A stretch of 64,000 nt of DNA, taken from the NCBI RefSeq assembly GCF_900496995.4, contig NC_044029.1:1364001-1428000 (forward strand), in the 5' to 3' direction. Origin of the DNA: Aquila chrysaetos chrysaetos (lineage: Eukaryota > Chordata > Aves > Accipitriformes > Accipitridae). Below the pieces are notes generated by a model. It did not search any database and was not told where the DNA came from. It was given only the letters and a program-made list of their open reading frames with translations. Shown piece by piece: positions 1-13,100 of this stretch. Numbering within the stretch: the stretch's first letter is position 1; each line of letters starts with the position of its first letter. The translations under genes and the position numbers were made by a program.

Positions 1-1181
1 CTAGCAACTACTTGCCTTTTGTTTCAGAGGGGATCTAACTGATATCCCCTGAGGTCAGCTCTTCAGCGGTTTTCCTTCTCTCGTGGGTAGCTTTGCACCC
101 CTGGCCGTTCCTTCACTAAGGTGGCTATGTGTGCTTAACAGCTAGGCTGAAGGAAAGAGCCCACTTTCCTAGTGACGGTAGCCTAGTGATGGGTGAATGA
201 ACGGCATTATTCCCACGAGCATGCCTTCTCTAGCCAAAAACAGCTGCCCGTGACCTCTTGTCACTGGGCCTTGACTTCATTTCTTCTCCCCCTGCCCCTT
301 CTGTCAGCCTGGATTGATGGGGAGCAGGAGAGAAGGGTGCCTGGGTAAACTGTGGAGTAAAAACCCCTTTAGGAGTAAAGCATGGCTGAGGATTGCTCTA
401 GCAAAACAAGATGTTCGTTCCTTCCCTCCAGGCTTCTGGCACAGTATCACTGTTGTGCTAATGCACCACTTTGCATAGCAGCCTTGGTCTGGAGCACGTT
501 TTCAGTATTTTCTTTTCTTGTTTGGGGGGTTTTTTTTTGGTTTTAGTTCTGCTTATGAAGCAAACCGGAAAGTGGTCTCTCTCCAGAGCCCCACCTGACC
601 CTCAGCCAAGGTTGTTAGAAGATATCACCTATACAATGTAGTTAACCCCTGCAGTGCTTGCAATGCAACCACAATCTTTGTTGGCCTCTTGATATCCCAA
701 TTAGGAGCTCTCTAAACTCTCTGGTCCTCTGACTAACCATGGGAATTTCTTAAGCCCTTCAAAGTCAGGACTGGGTTTGAGGAGGCGTTACCCCAGCTTC
801 ACGGGAAGAGTAGCTGCAGCATTAGTGTAGCATCCCACTGAGGTAGAAGCCTTGTAGTTAGATGTCAGTCTGCCAAGGGTTGTCTTAATCTCAGTGGCCC
901 TCAAAACGGAGAGGGGGTTTATCGGATGAGACTGTAACCAGTGGGGCTGAGATACTCCAGAGACAAGAATAAGCACCTGCAGCATGAACATGCCTGGAGT
1001 GAGTATTTCAGCCTCCAGTACTAGTGCAGTAAGGTGCCGCTGGGTGTGGGTGTTACCCTTTACCAGCTGGCTATGAATATGGCTCGGATGGCTCATGAAT
1101 GGCTGTTGCTCTTCCAGCACAGAGTGTATGCAAGTGGGGGGGTATTTTTAACAACTGCATTTCCTTCCTTTCTGTATATAG
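1..1181 (+). other. Intron sequence of copy 1 (matches copy 3 from 51,049)
   Basis: Almost identical to 51,049-52,228, which is intron 5 of copy 3, with a one-base T-run length change near 530. An ORF-like piece around 370-590 has a plausible acceptor, but the flanking exons splice to each other in phase without it. No RNA gene or other coding exon was seen. The window edge therefore lies inside the duplicated segment. Confidence 0.75.
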
Positions 1182-4100
1182 TATAGAAAAGCAACTGGAG
1201 CAATACATGGGCTGTGAAATGAGGGGAGAATGTTCTGCAGGAGGCACAGAAGGCCCAGCAGTACTTGACAGCTCTTGCTCTGGGAAGAATGCTGACTCTC
1301 CCTTGGGCACCCCTACACTGACCGGAGCAGGTAGGATCCTGCACCGTGGAGGAGGTGATGAAGACAAATCACTGGCCAGTAGGAGAATCATAACCTCTTG
1401 ATCGGATGAAGGGCTTGAAAGATGGGGAAAGGCAGACTGAAATGAGCACTCACAGCAGCGTCTCGCTTCTTGCCTCCTTTGTAGGTGCCTTCCCAGCAGC
1501 AGGAGCACAAGAAGAGGAAGATGATGACTCCTCTTTTGAATATGAGGTAGAATCATAGAATCATAGAGTCGCTTAGGTTGGAAAAGACCCTTAAGATCAT
1601 CGAGCCCAACCGTAAAGCCAGCACTGCCAAGCCCACCCCTAAACCGTGTCCCCAAGCGCCACGGCTACGCGTCTTCTAAATACCTCCAGGGATGGTGACT
1701 CAACCGCTTCCCTGGGCAGCCTGTTCCAGGGCTTGATAACCCTTCCAGCGAAGACATGTTTCCTAATATCCAATCTAAACCTCCCCTGGTGCAACTTCAG
1801 GCCCTTTCCCCTTGTCCTGTCGCTTGCTACTTGGGAAAAGAGCCCGACACCCCCCCCTGCTACAACCTCCTTTCAGGCAGTTGCAGAGAGCGATAAGGTC
1901 TCCTCCCAGAAGCCTCCTTTCCTCCAGGCTAAACAGCCCCAGTTCCCTCAGCCGCTCCTCACAGGGCCTGTTCTCTAGACCCTTCAGCAGCTGCGTTGCT
2001 CTTCTTTGAATGCGCTCCAGCACCTCAAGGTTGGCCTTGGAGTGAGTGAGGGGCCCACAACTGACCACAGTACCTGAGGTGCGGCCCCAGCAGTGCCAAG
2101 TCCAAACGCACAATCACGTCCCTTGGCCTGATGGCCACGCCATTTCTGATACAAGCCAGGACGCTACTGGCCGCCTTGGCCACCTGGGCACACTGCTGGT
2201 CATATTCGACCGGCTGCCGACCAACACCCGCAGGTCCTTCTCCGCCAGGCAGCTTTCCAGCCACTCTTCCCCTTCTCTGAAGGAGGCAATGGGGCCCCAC
2301 GGGGCTCGCTTGCTTCCGAGCCCCTTTCCCTCTGCTGCTGCTGCTTCCACCACACACTCGTAAATGGGACCTTGACATGCCGGCGCTGCAGGGAAGCTGT
2401 TCAGTTAGGACTGGGAGGCAGTGAGGCCAAGCTAATGACCCGGGTCTCCCAGCAGCTGGCCTTTCAGCTGGATTTCTCGTAGAGCATTGAAGCAGTAAAG
2501 CTTCCTGCCAGCTACAGTCCTCTGAAACCCTAGAAGGCTGGTGCTGTCAGGATTGCTTGTTTTCCACCACACAGCGCTCTGCTCCGGATCCAGTCAGTGT
2601 CAAATGGTTGCCCACAGGGCCTACTCTCTAGACGCTTGGCTGCTTCTGCCTAGGTCCTCTCTGCCTTGGGCAGGTGTACATCGGCCCCTTTTGAAAGCCC
2701 TGCTCAACAGAGATGCCCAACACGCTGGCTGTGTTTGCCCTTTCCGTTCTTTCCATCATCTGATACCACGTTACGCCTGTTGGCTGAAGCGGGAGCTTTG
2801 AGCGTGGAAACGCGTTGAGAAGGAGTCTGTGCCAGTTCTCACGCACATCTTTTAAATTACACAGTCGGATTGTGAAGCTCCAGCGAAAGCGTCGGCCGAC
2901 GAGCTGCCTCCTGCTGCAGATGGAAAGGGAGCGTGCGCGCAGCCCGTTGCAGAGGAGAGCGGCAACGGTAATTTCCTGACGCACTAAATGGTTACCTTTG
3001 TAAGCTTCTCTGCACTGAAGCAGATGGGGAAAAGCAGAGTGAAAGAAGCACTCACAGCAGCGTCTCGCTTCTTGCCTCCTTTGTAGGTGTCTTCCCAGCA
3101 GCAGGAGCACAGGAGCAAGATGATGACTCCCCTTTTGATTCTGAGGTACAATCATAGAATCATAGAGTCGTTTAGGTTGGAAAAGACCCTTAAGATCATC
3201 GAGCCCAACCGTAAACCCAGCACTGCCAAGCCCACCCCTAAACCGTGTCCCCGAGCGCCACGGCTACGCGCCTTCTAAATACCTCCAGGGATGGTGACTC
3301 AACCGCTTCCCTGGGCAGCCTGTTCCAGGGCTTGATAACCCTTCCAGCGAAGACATTTTTCCTAATATCCAATCTAAACCTCCCCTGGTGCAACTTCAGG
3401 CCCTTTCCCCTTGTCCTGTCGCTTGCTACTTGGGAAAAAAGAGCCTGACACCCCCCCCGCTACAACCTCCTTTCAGGCAGTTGCAGAGAGCGATAAGGTC
3501 TCCTCCCAAAAGCCTCCTTTCCTCCAGGCTAAACAGCCCCAGTTCCCTCAGCCGCTCCTCACAGGGCCTGTTCTCTAGACCCTTCAGCAGCTGCGTTGCT
3601 CTTCTTTGAATGCGCTCCAGCACCTCAAGGTTGGCCTTGGAGTGAGTGAGGGGCCCACAACTGACCACAGTACCTGAGGTGCGGCCCCAGCAGTGCCAAG
3701 TCCAAACGCACAATCACGTCCCTTGGCCTGATGGCCACGCCATTTCTGATACAAGCCAGGACGCTACTGGCCGCCTTGGCCACCTGGGCACACTGCTGGT
3801 CATATTCGACCGGCTGCCGACCAACACCCGCAGGTCCTTCTCCGCCAGGCAGCTTTCCAGCCACTCTTCCCCTTCTCTGAAGGAGGCAATGGGGCCCCAC
3901 GGGGCTCGCTTGCTTCCGAGCCCCTTTCCCTCTGCTGCTGCTGCTGCTTCCACCACACACTCGTAAATGGGACCTTGACATGCCGGCGCTGCAGGGAAGC
4001 TGTTCAGTTAGGACTGGGAGGCAGTGAGGCCAAGCTAATGACCCGGGTCTCCCAGCAGCTGGCCTTTCAGCTGGATTTCTCGTAGAGCATTGAAGCAGTA

Positions 4101-7100
4101 AAGCTTCCTGCCAGCTACAGTCCTCTGAAACCCTAGAAGGCTGGTGCTGTCAGGATTGCTTGTTTTCCACCACACAGCGCTCTGCTCCGGATCCAGTCAG
4201 TGTCAAATGGTTGCCCACAGGGCCTACTCTCTAGACGCTTGGCTGCTTCTGCCTAGGTCCTCTCTGCCTTGGGCAGGTGTACATCGGCCCCTTTTGAAAG
4301 CCCTGCTCAACAGAGATGCCCAACACGCTGGCTGTGTTTGCCCTTTCCGTTCTTTCCATCATCTGATACCACGTTACGCCTGTTGGCTGAAGCGGGAGCT
4401 TTGAGCGTGGAAACGCGTTGAGAAGGAGTCTGTGCCAGTTCTCACGCACGTCTTTTAAATTACACAGTCGGATTGTGAAGCTCCAGCGAAAGCGTCGGCC
4501 GACGAGCTGCCTCCTGCTGCAGATGGAAAGGGAGCGTGCGCGCAGCCCGTTGCAGAGGAGAGCGGCAACGGTAATTTCCTGACGCACTAAATGGTTACCT
4601 TTGTAAGCTTCTCTGCACTGAAGCAGATGGGGAAAAGCAGAGTGAAAGAAGCACTCACAGCAGCGTCTCGCTTCTTGCCTCCTTTGTAGGTGTCTTCCCA
4701 GCAGCAGGAGCACAGGAGCAAGATGATGACTCCCCTTTTGATTCTGAGGTACAATCATAGAATCATAGAGTCGTTTAGGTTGGAAAAGACCCTTAAGATC
4801 ATCGAGCCCAACCGTAAACCCAGCACTGCCAAGCCCACCCCTAAACCGTGTCCCCGAGCGCCACGGCTACGCGCCTTCTAAATACCTCCAGGGATGGTGA
4901 CTCAACCGCTTCCCTGGGCAGCCTGTTCCAGGGCTTGATAACCCTTCCAGCGAAGACATGTTTCCTAATATCCAATCTAAACCTCCCCTGGTGCAACTTC
5001 AGGCCCTTTCCCCTTGTCCTGTCGCTTGCTACTTGGGAAAAGAGCCCGACACCCCCCCCTGCTACAACCTCCTTTCAGGCAGTTGCAGAGAGCGATAAGG
5101 TCTCCTCCCAGAAGCCTCCTTTCCTCCAGGCTAAACAGCCCCAGTTCCCTCAGCCGCTCCTCACAGGGCCTGTTCTCTAGACCCTTCAGCAGCTGCGTTG
5201 ATCTTCTTTGAATGCGCTCCAGCACGTCAAGGTTGGCCTTGGAGTGAGTGAGGGGCCCACAACTGACCACAGTACCTGAGGTGCGGCCCCAGCAGTGCCA
5301 AGTCCAAACGCACAATCACGTCCCTTGGCCTGATGGCCACGCCATTTCTGATACAAGCCAGGACGCTACTGGCCGCCTTGGCCACCTGGGCACACTGCTG
5401 GTCATATTCGACCGGCTGCCGACCAACACCCGCAGGTCCTTCTCCGCCAGGCAGCTTTCCAGCCACTCTTCCCCTTCTCTGAAGGAGGCAATGGGGCCCC
5501 ACGGGGCTCGCTTGCTTCCGAGCCCCTTTCCCTCTGCTGCTGCTGCTTCCACCACACACTCGTAAATGGGACCTTGACATGCCGGCGCTGCAGGGAAGCT
5601 GTTCAGTTAGGACTGGGAGGCAGTGAGGCCAAGCTAATGACCCGGGTCTCCCAGCAGCTGGCCTTTCAGCTGGATTTCTCGTAGAGCATTGAAGCAGTAA
5701 AGCTTCCTGCCAGCTACAGTCCTCTGAAACCCTAGAAGGCTGGTGCTGTCAGGATTGCTTGTTTTCCACCACAGAGCGCTCTGCTCCGGATCCAGTCAGT
5801 GTCAAATGGTTGCCCACAGGGCCTACTCTCTAGACGCTTGGCTGCTTCTGCCTAGGTCCTCTCTGCCTTGGGCAGGTGTACATCGGCCCCTTTTGAAAGC
5901 CCTGCTCAACAGAGATGCCCAACACGCTGGCTGTGTTTGCCCTTTCCGTTCTTTCCATCATCTGATACCACGTTACGCCTGTTGGCTGAAGCGGGAGCTT
6001 TGAGCGTGGAAACGCGTTGAGAAGGAGTCTGTGCCAGTTCTCACGCACATCTTTTAAATTACACAGTCGGATTGTGAAGCTCCAGCGAAAGCGTCGGCCG
6101 ACGAGCTGCCTCCTGCTGCAGATGGAAAGGGAGCGTGCGCGCAGCCCGTTGCAGAGGAGAGCGGCAACGGTAATTTCCTGACGCACTAAATGGTTACCTT
6201 TGTAAGCTTCTCTGCACTGAAGCAGATGGGGAAAAGCAGAGTGAAAGAAGCACTCACAGCAGCGTCTCGCTTCTTGCCTCCTTTGTAGGTGTCTTCCCAG
6301 CAGCAGGAGCACAGGAGCAAGATGATGACTCCCCTTTTGATTCTGAGGTACAATCAGAGTCGTTTAGGTTGGAAAAGACCCTTAAGATCATCGAGCCCAA
6401 CCGTAAACCCAGCACTGCCAAGCCCACCCCTAAACCGTGTCCCCGAGCGCCACGGCTACGCGCCTTCTAAATACCTCCAGGGATGGTGACTCAACCGCTT
6501 CCCTGGGCAGCCTGTTCCAGGGCTTGATAACCCTTCCAGCGAAGACATTTTTCCTAATATCCAATCTAAACCTCCCCTGGTGCAACTTCAGGCCCTTTCC
6601 CCTTGTCCTGTCGCTTGCTACTTGGGAAAAAAGAGCCTGACACCCCCCCCGCTACAACCTCCTTTCAGGCAGTTGCAGAGAGCGATAAGGTCTCCTCCCA
6701 GAAGCCTCCTTTCCTCCAGGCTAAACAGCCCCAGTTCCCTCAGCCGCTCCTCACAGGGCCTGTTCTCTAGACCCTTCAGCAGCTGCGTTGCTCTTCTTTG
6801 AATACGCTCCAGCACCTCAAGGTTGGCCTTGGAGTGAGTGAGGGGCCCACAACTGACCACAGTACCTGAGGTGCGGCCCCAGCAGTGCCAAGTCCAAACG
6901 CACAATCACGTCCCTTGGCCTGATGGCCACGCCATTTCTGATACAAGCCAGGACGCTACTGGCCGCCTTGGCCACCTGGGCACACTGCTGGTCATATTCG
7001 ACCGGCTGCCGACCAACACCCGCAGGTCCTTCTCCGCCAGGCAGCTTTCCAGCCACTCTTCCCCTTCTCTGAAGGAGGCAATGGGGCCCCACGGGGCTCG

Positions 7101-10100
7101 CTTGCTTCCGAGCCCCTTTCCCTCTGCTGCTGCTGCTGCTTCCACCACACACTCGTAAATGGGACCTTGACATGCCGGCGCTGCAGGGAAGCTGTTCAGT
7201 TAGGACTGGGAGGCAGTGAGGCCAAGCTAATGACCCGGGTCTCCCAGCAGCTGGCCTTTCAGCTGGATTTCTCGTAGAGCATTGAAGCAGTAAAGCTTCC
7301 TGCCAGCTACAGTCCTCTGAAACCCTAGAAGGCTGGTGCTGTCAGGATTGCTTGTTTTCCACCACACAGCGCTCTGCTCCGGATCCAGTCAGTGTCAAAT
7401 GGTTGCCCATAGGGCCTACTCTCTAGACGCTTGGCTGCTTCTGCCTAGGTCCTCTCTGCCTTGGGCAGGTGTACATCGGCCCCTTTTGAAAGCCCTGCTC
7501 AACAGAGATGCCCAACACGCTGGCTGTGTTTGCCCTTTCCGTTCTTTCCATCATCTGATACCACGTTACGCCTGTTGGCTGAAGCGGGAGCTTTGAGCGT
7601 GGGAAACGCGTTGAGAAGGAGTCTGTGCCAGTTCTCACGCACGTCTTTTAAATTACACAGTCGGATTGTGAAGCTCCAGCGAAAGCGTCGGCCGACGAGC
7701 TGCCTCCTGCTGCAGATGGAAAGGGAGCGTGCGCGCAGCCCGTTGCAGAGGAGAGCGGCAACGGTAATTTCCTGACGCACTAAATGGTTACCTTTGTAAG
7801 CTTCTCTGCACTGAAGCAGATGGGGAAAAGCAGAGTGAAAGAAGCACTCACAGCAGCGTCTCGCTTCTTGCCTCCTTTGTAGGTGTCTTCCCAGCAGCAG
7901 GAGCACAGGAGCAAGATGATGACTCCCCTTTTGATTCTGAGGTACAATCATAGAATCATAGAGTCGTTTAGGTTGGAAAAGACCCTTAAGATCATCGAGC
8001 CCAACCGTAAACCCAGCACTGCCAAGCCCACCCCTAAACCGTGTCCCCGAGCGCCACGGCTACGCGCCTTCTAAATACCTCCAGGGATGGTGACTCAACC
8101 GCTTCCCTGGGCAGCCTGTTCCAGGGCTTGATAACCCTTCCAGCGAAGACATGTTTCCTAATATCCAATCTAAACCTCCCCTGGTGCAACTTCAGGCCCT
8201 TTCCCCTTGTCCTGTCGCTTGCTACTTGGGAAAAGAGCCCGACACCCCCCCTGCTACAACCTCCTTTCAGGCAGTTGCAGAGAGCGATAAGGTCTCCTCC
8301 CAGAAGCCTCCTTTCCTCCAGGCTAAACAGCCCCAGTTCCCTCAGCCGCTCCTCACAGGGCCTGTTCTCTAGACCCTTCAGCAGCTGCGTTGATCTTCTT
8401 TGAATGCACTCCAGCACGTCAAGGTTGGCCTTGGAGTGAGTGAGGGGCCCACAACTGACCACAGTACCTGAGGTGCGGCCCCAGCAGTGCCAAGTCCAAA
8501 CGCACAATCACGTCCCTTGGCCTGATGGCCACGCCATTTCTGATACAAGCCAGGACGCTACTGGCCGCCTTGGCCACCTGGGCACACTGCTGGTCATATT
8601 CGACCGGCTGCCGACCAACACCCGCAGGTCCTTCTCCGCCGGCAGCTTTCCAGCCACTCTTCCCCTTCTCTGAAGGAGGCAATGGGGCCCCCACGGGGCT
8701 CGCTTGCTTCCGAGCCCCTTTCCCTCTGCTGCTGCTGCTTCCACCACACACTCGTAAATGGGACCTTGACATGCCGGCGCTGCAGGGAAGCTGTTCAGTT
8801 AGGACTGGGAGGCAGTGAGGCCAAGCTAATGACCCGGGTCTCCCAGCAGCTGGCCTTTCAGCTGGATTTCTCGTAGAGCATTGAAGCAGTAAAGCTTCCT
8901 GCCAGCTACAGTCCTCTGAAACCCTAGAAGGCTGGTGCTGTCAGGATTGCTTGTTTTCCACCACAGAGCGCTCTGCTCCGGATCCAGTCAGTGTCAAATG
9001 GTTGCCCACAGGGCCTACTCTCTAGACGCTTGGCTGCTTCTGCCTAGGTCCTCTCTGCCTTGGGCAGGTGTACATCGGCCCCTTTTGAAAGCCCTGCTCA
9101 ACAGAGATGCCCAACACGCTGGCTGTGTTTGCCCTTTCCGTTCTTTCCATCATCTGATACCACGTTACGCCTGTTGGCTGAAGCGGGAGCTTTGAGCGTG
9201 GAAACGCGTTGAGAAGGAGTCTGTGCCAGTTCTCACGCACATCTTTTAAATTACACAGTCGGATTGTGAAGCTCCAGCGAAAGCGTCGGCCGACGAGCTG
9301 CCTCCTGCTGCAGATGGAAAGGGAGCGTGCGCGCAGCCCGTTGCAGAGAAGAGCGGCCAACGGTAATTTCCTGACGCACTAAATGGTTACCTTTGTAAGC
9401 TTCTCTGCACTGAAGCAGATGGGGAAAAGCAGAGTGAAAGAAGCACTCACAGCAGCGTCTCGCTTCTTGCCTCCTTTGTAGGTGTCTTCCCAGCAGCAGG
9501 AGCACAGGAGCAAGATGATGACTCCCCTTTTGATTCTGAGGTACAATCAGAGTCGTTTAGGTTGGAAAAGACCCTTAAGATCATCGAGCCCAACCGTAAA
9601 CCCAGCACTGCCAAGCCCACCCCTAAACCGTGTCCCCGAGCGCCACGGCTACGCGCCTTCTAAATACCTCCAGGGATGGTGACTCAACCGCTTCCCTGGG
9701 CAGCCTGTTCCAGGGCTTGATAACCCTTCCAGCGAAGACATTTTTCCTAATATCCAATCTAAACCTCCCCTGGTGCAACTTCAGGCCCTTTCCCCTTGTC
9801 CTGTCGCTTGCTACTTGGGAAAAAAGAGCCTGACACCCCCCCCGCTACAACCTCCTTTCAGGCAGTTGCAGAGAGCGATAAGGTCTCCTCCCAGAAGCAC
9901 TCCTTTCCTCCAGGCTAAACAGCCCCAGTTCCCTCAGCCGCTCCTCACAGGGCCTGTTCTCTAGACCCCTTCAGCAGCTGCGTTGCTCTTCTTTTGAATA
10001 CGCTCCAGCACCTCAAGGTTGGCCTTGGAGTGAGTGAGGGGCCCACAAACTGACCACAGTACCTGAGGTGCGGCCCCAGCAGTGCCAAGTCCAAACGCAC

Positions 10101-13100
10101 AATCACGTCCCTTGGCCTGATGGCCACGCCATTCTGATACAAGCCAGGACGCTACTGGCCGCCTTGGCCACCTGGGCACACTGCTGGTCATATTCGACCG
10201 GCTGCCGACCAACAACCCGCAGGTCCTTCTCCGCCAGGCAGCTTTCCAGCCACTCTTCCCCTTCTCTGAAGGAGGCAATGGGGCCCCCACGGGGCTCGCT
10301 TGCTTCCGAGCCCCTTTCCCTCTGCTGCTGCTGCTGCTTCCACCACACACTCGTAAATGGGACCTTGACATGCCGGCGCTGCAGGGAAGCTGTTCAGTTA
10401 GGACTGGGAGGCAGTGAGGCCAAGCTAATGACCCGGGTCTCCCAGCAGCTGGCCTTTCAGCTGGATTTCTCGTAGAGCATTGAAGCAGTAAAGCTTCCTG
10501 CCAGCTACAGTCCTCTGAAACCCTAGAAGGCTGGTGCTGTCAGGATTGCTTGTTTTCCACCACACAGCGCTCTGCTCCGGATCCAGTCAGTGTCAAATGG
10601 TTGCCCATAGGGCCTACTCTCTAGACGCTTGGCTGCTTCTGCCTAGGTCCTCTCTGCCTTGGGCAGGTGTACATCGGCCCCTTTTGAAAGCCCTGCTCAA
10701 CAGAGATGCCCAACACGCTGGCTGTGTTTGCCCTTTCCGTTCTTTCCATCATCTGATACCACGTTACGCCTGTTGGCTGAAGCGGGAGCTTTGAGCGTGG
10801 AAACGCGTTGAGAAGGAGTCTGTGCCAGTTCTCACGCACGTCTTTAAATTACACAGTCGGATTGTGAAGCTCCAGCGAAAGCGTTGGCCGACGAGCTTGC
10901 CTCCTGCTGCAGATGGAAAGGGAGCGTGCGCGCAGCCCGTTGCAGAGGAGAGCGGCAACGGTAATTTCCTGACGCACTAAATGGTTACCTTTGTAAGCTT
11001 CTCTGCACTGAAGCAGATGGGGAAAAGCAGAGTGAAAGAAGCACTCACAGCAGCGTCTCGCTTCTTGCCTCCTTTGTAGGTGTCTTCCCAGCAGCAGGAG
11101 CACAGGAGCAAGATGATGACTCCCCTTTTGATTCTGAGGTACAATCATAGAATCATAGAGTCGTTTAGGTTGGAAAAGACCCTTAAGATCATCGAGCCCA
11201 ACCGTAAACCCAGCACTGCCAAGCCCACCCCTAAACCGTGTCCCCGAGCGCCACGGCTACGCGCCTTCTAAATACCCTCCAGGGATGGTGACTCAACCGC
11301 TTCCCTGGGCAGCCTGTTCCAGGGCTTGATAACCCTTCCAGCGAAGACATTTTTTCCTAATATCCAATCTAAACCTCCCCTGGTGCAACTTCAGGCCCTT
11401 TCCCCTTGTCCTGTCGCTTGCTACTTGGAAAAAAGAGCCTGACACCCCCCCCGCTACAACCTCCTTTCAGGGCAGTTGCAGAGAGCGATAAGGTCTCCTC
11501 CCAGAAGCCTCCTTTCCTCCAGGCTAAACAGCCCCAGTTCCCTCAGCCGCTCCTCACAGGGCCTGTTCTCTAGACCCTTCAGCAGCTGCGTTGCTCTTCT
11601 TTGAATGCGCTCCAGCACCTCAAGGTTGGCCTTGGAGTGAGTGAGGGGCCCACAACTGACCACAGTACCTGAGGTGCGGCCCCAGCAGTGCCAAGTCCAA
11701 ACGCACAATCACGTCCCTTGGCCTGATGGCCACGCCATTTCTGATACAAGCCAGGACGCTACTGGCCGCCTTGGCCACCTGGGCACACTGCTGGTCATAT
11801 TCGACCGGCTGCCGACCAACACCCGCAGGTCCTTCTCCGCCAGGCAGCTTTCCAGCCACTCTTCCCCTTCTCTGAAGCAGGCAATGGGGCCCCACAGGGC
11901 TCGCTTGCTTCCGAGCCCCTTTCCCTCTGCTGCTGCTGCTGCTTCCACCACACACTCGTAAATGGGACCTTGACATGCCGGCGCTGCAGGGAAGCTGTTC
12001 AGTTAGGACTGGGAGGCAGTGAGGCCAAGCTAATGACCCGGGTCTCCCAGCAGCTGGCCTTTCAGCTGGATTTCTCGTAGAGCATTGAAGCAGTAAAGCT
12101 TCCTGCCAGCTACAGTCCTCTGAAACCCTAGAAGGCTGGTGCTGTCAGGATTGCTTGTTTTCCACCACACAGCGCTCTGCTCCGGATCCAGTCAGTGTCA
12201 AATGGTTGCCCATAGGGCCTACTCTCTAGACGCTTGGCTGCTTCTGCCTAGGTCCTCTCTGCCTTGGGCAGGTGTACATCGGCCCCTTTTGAAAGCCCTG
12301 CTCAACAGAGATGCCCAACACGCTGGCTGTGTTTGCCCTTTCCGTTCTTTCCATCATCTGATACCACGTTACGCCTGTTGGCTGAAGCGGGAGCTTTGAG
12401 CGTGGAAACGCGTTGAGAAGGAGTCTGTGCCAGTTCTCACGCACGTCTTTTAAATTACACAGTCGGATTGTGAAGCTCCAATGAAAGTGTCGGCCGGTGT
12501 ATGGCTTCCACCTGCATACAAACTTGGAGCATGGGCGCAGGCCTTTGCAGAGAAGAGCGGCAACGGTAATTTCCTGACGCACTAAATGGTTACCTTTGTA
12601 AGCTTCTCTGCACTGAAGCAGATGGGGAAAAGCAGAGTGAAAGAAGCACTCACAGCAGCGTCTCGCTTCTTGCCTCCTTTGTAGGTGTCTTCCCAGCAGC
12701 AGGAGCACAGGAGCAAGATGATGACTCCCCTTTTGATTCTGAGGTACAATCATAGAATCATAGAGTCGTTTAGGTTGGAAAAGACCCTTAAGATCATCGA
12801 GCCCAACCGTAAACCCAGCACTGCCAAGCCCACCCCCAAAACCGTGTCCCCGAGCGCCACGGCTACGCGCCTTCTAAATACCTCCAGGGATGGTGACTCA
12901 ACCGCTTCCCTGGGCAGCCTGTTCCAGGGCTTGATAACCCTTCCAGCGAAGACATTTTTCCTAATATCCAATCTAAACCTCCCCTGGTGCAACTTCAGGC
13001 CCTTTCCCCTTGTCCTGTCGCTTGCTACTTGGGAAAAGAGCCCGACACCCCCCCTGCTACACCTCCTTTCAGGCAGTTGCAGAGAGCGATAAGGTCTCCT

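Noticed and set aside
2025-2378. Recurring 117-118 codon and 157-codon minus frames in every unit taken as separate genes
   Set aside because: They are pieces of the CR1 reverse-transcriptase end, frameshifted and 5'-truncated.
2541-2801. Recurring 86-codon + frame in every unit
   Set aside because: Lies in the intron part of the unit; no splice sites fit it and no family is recognised. Sameness reflects duplication.
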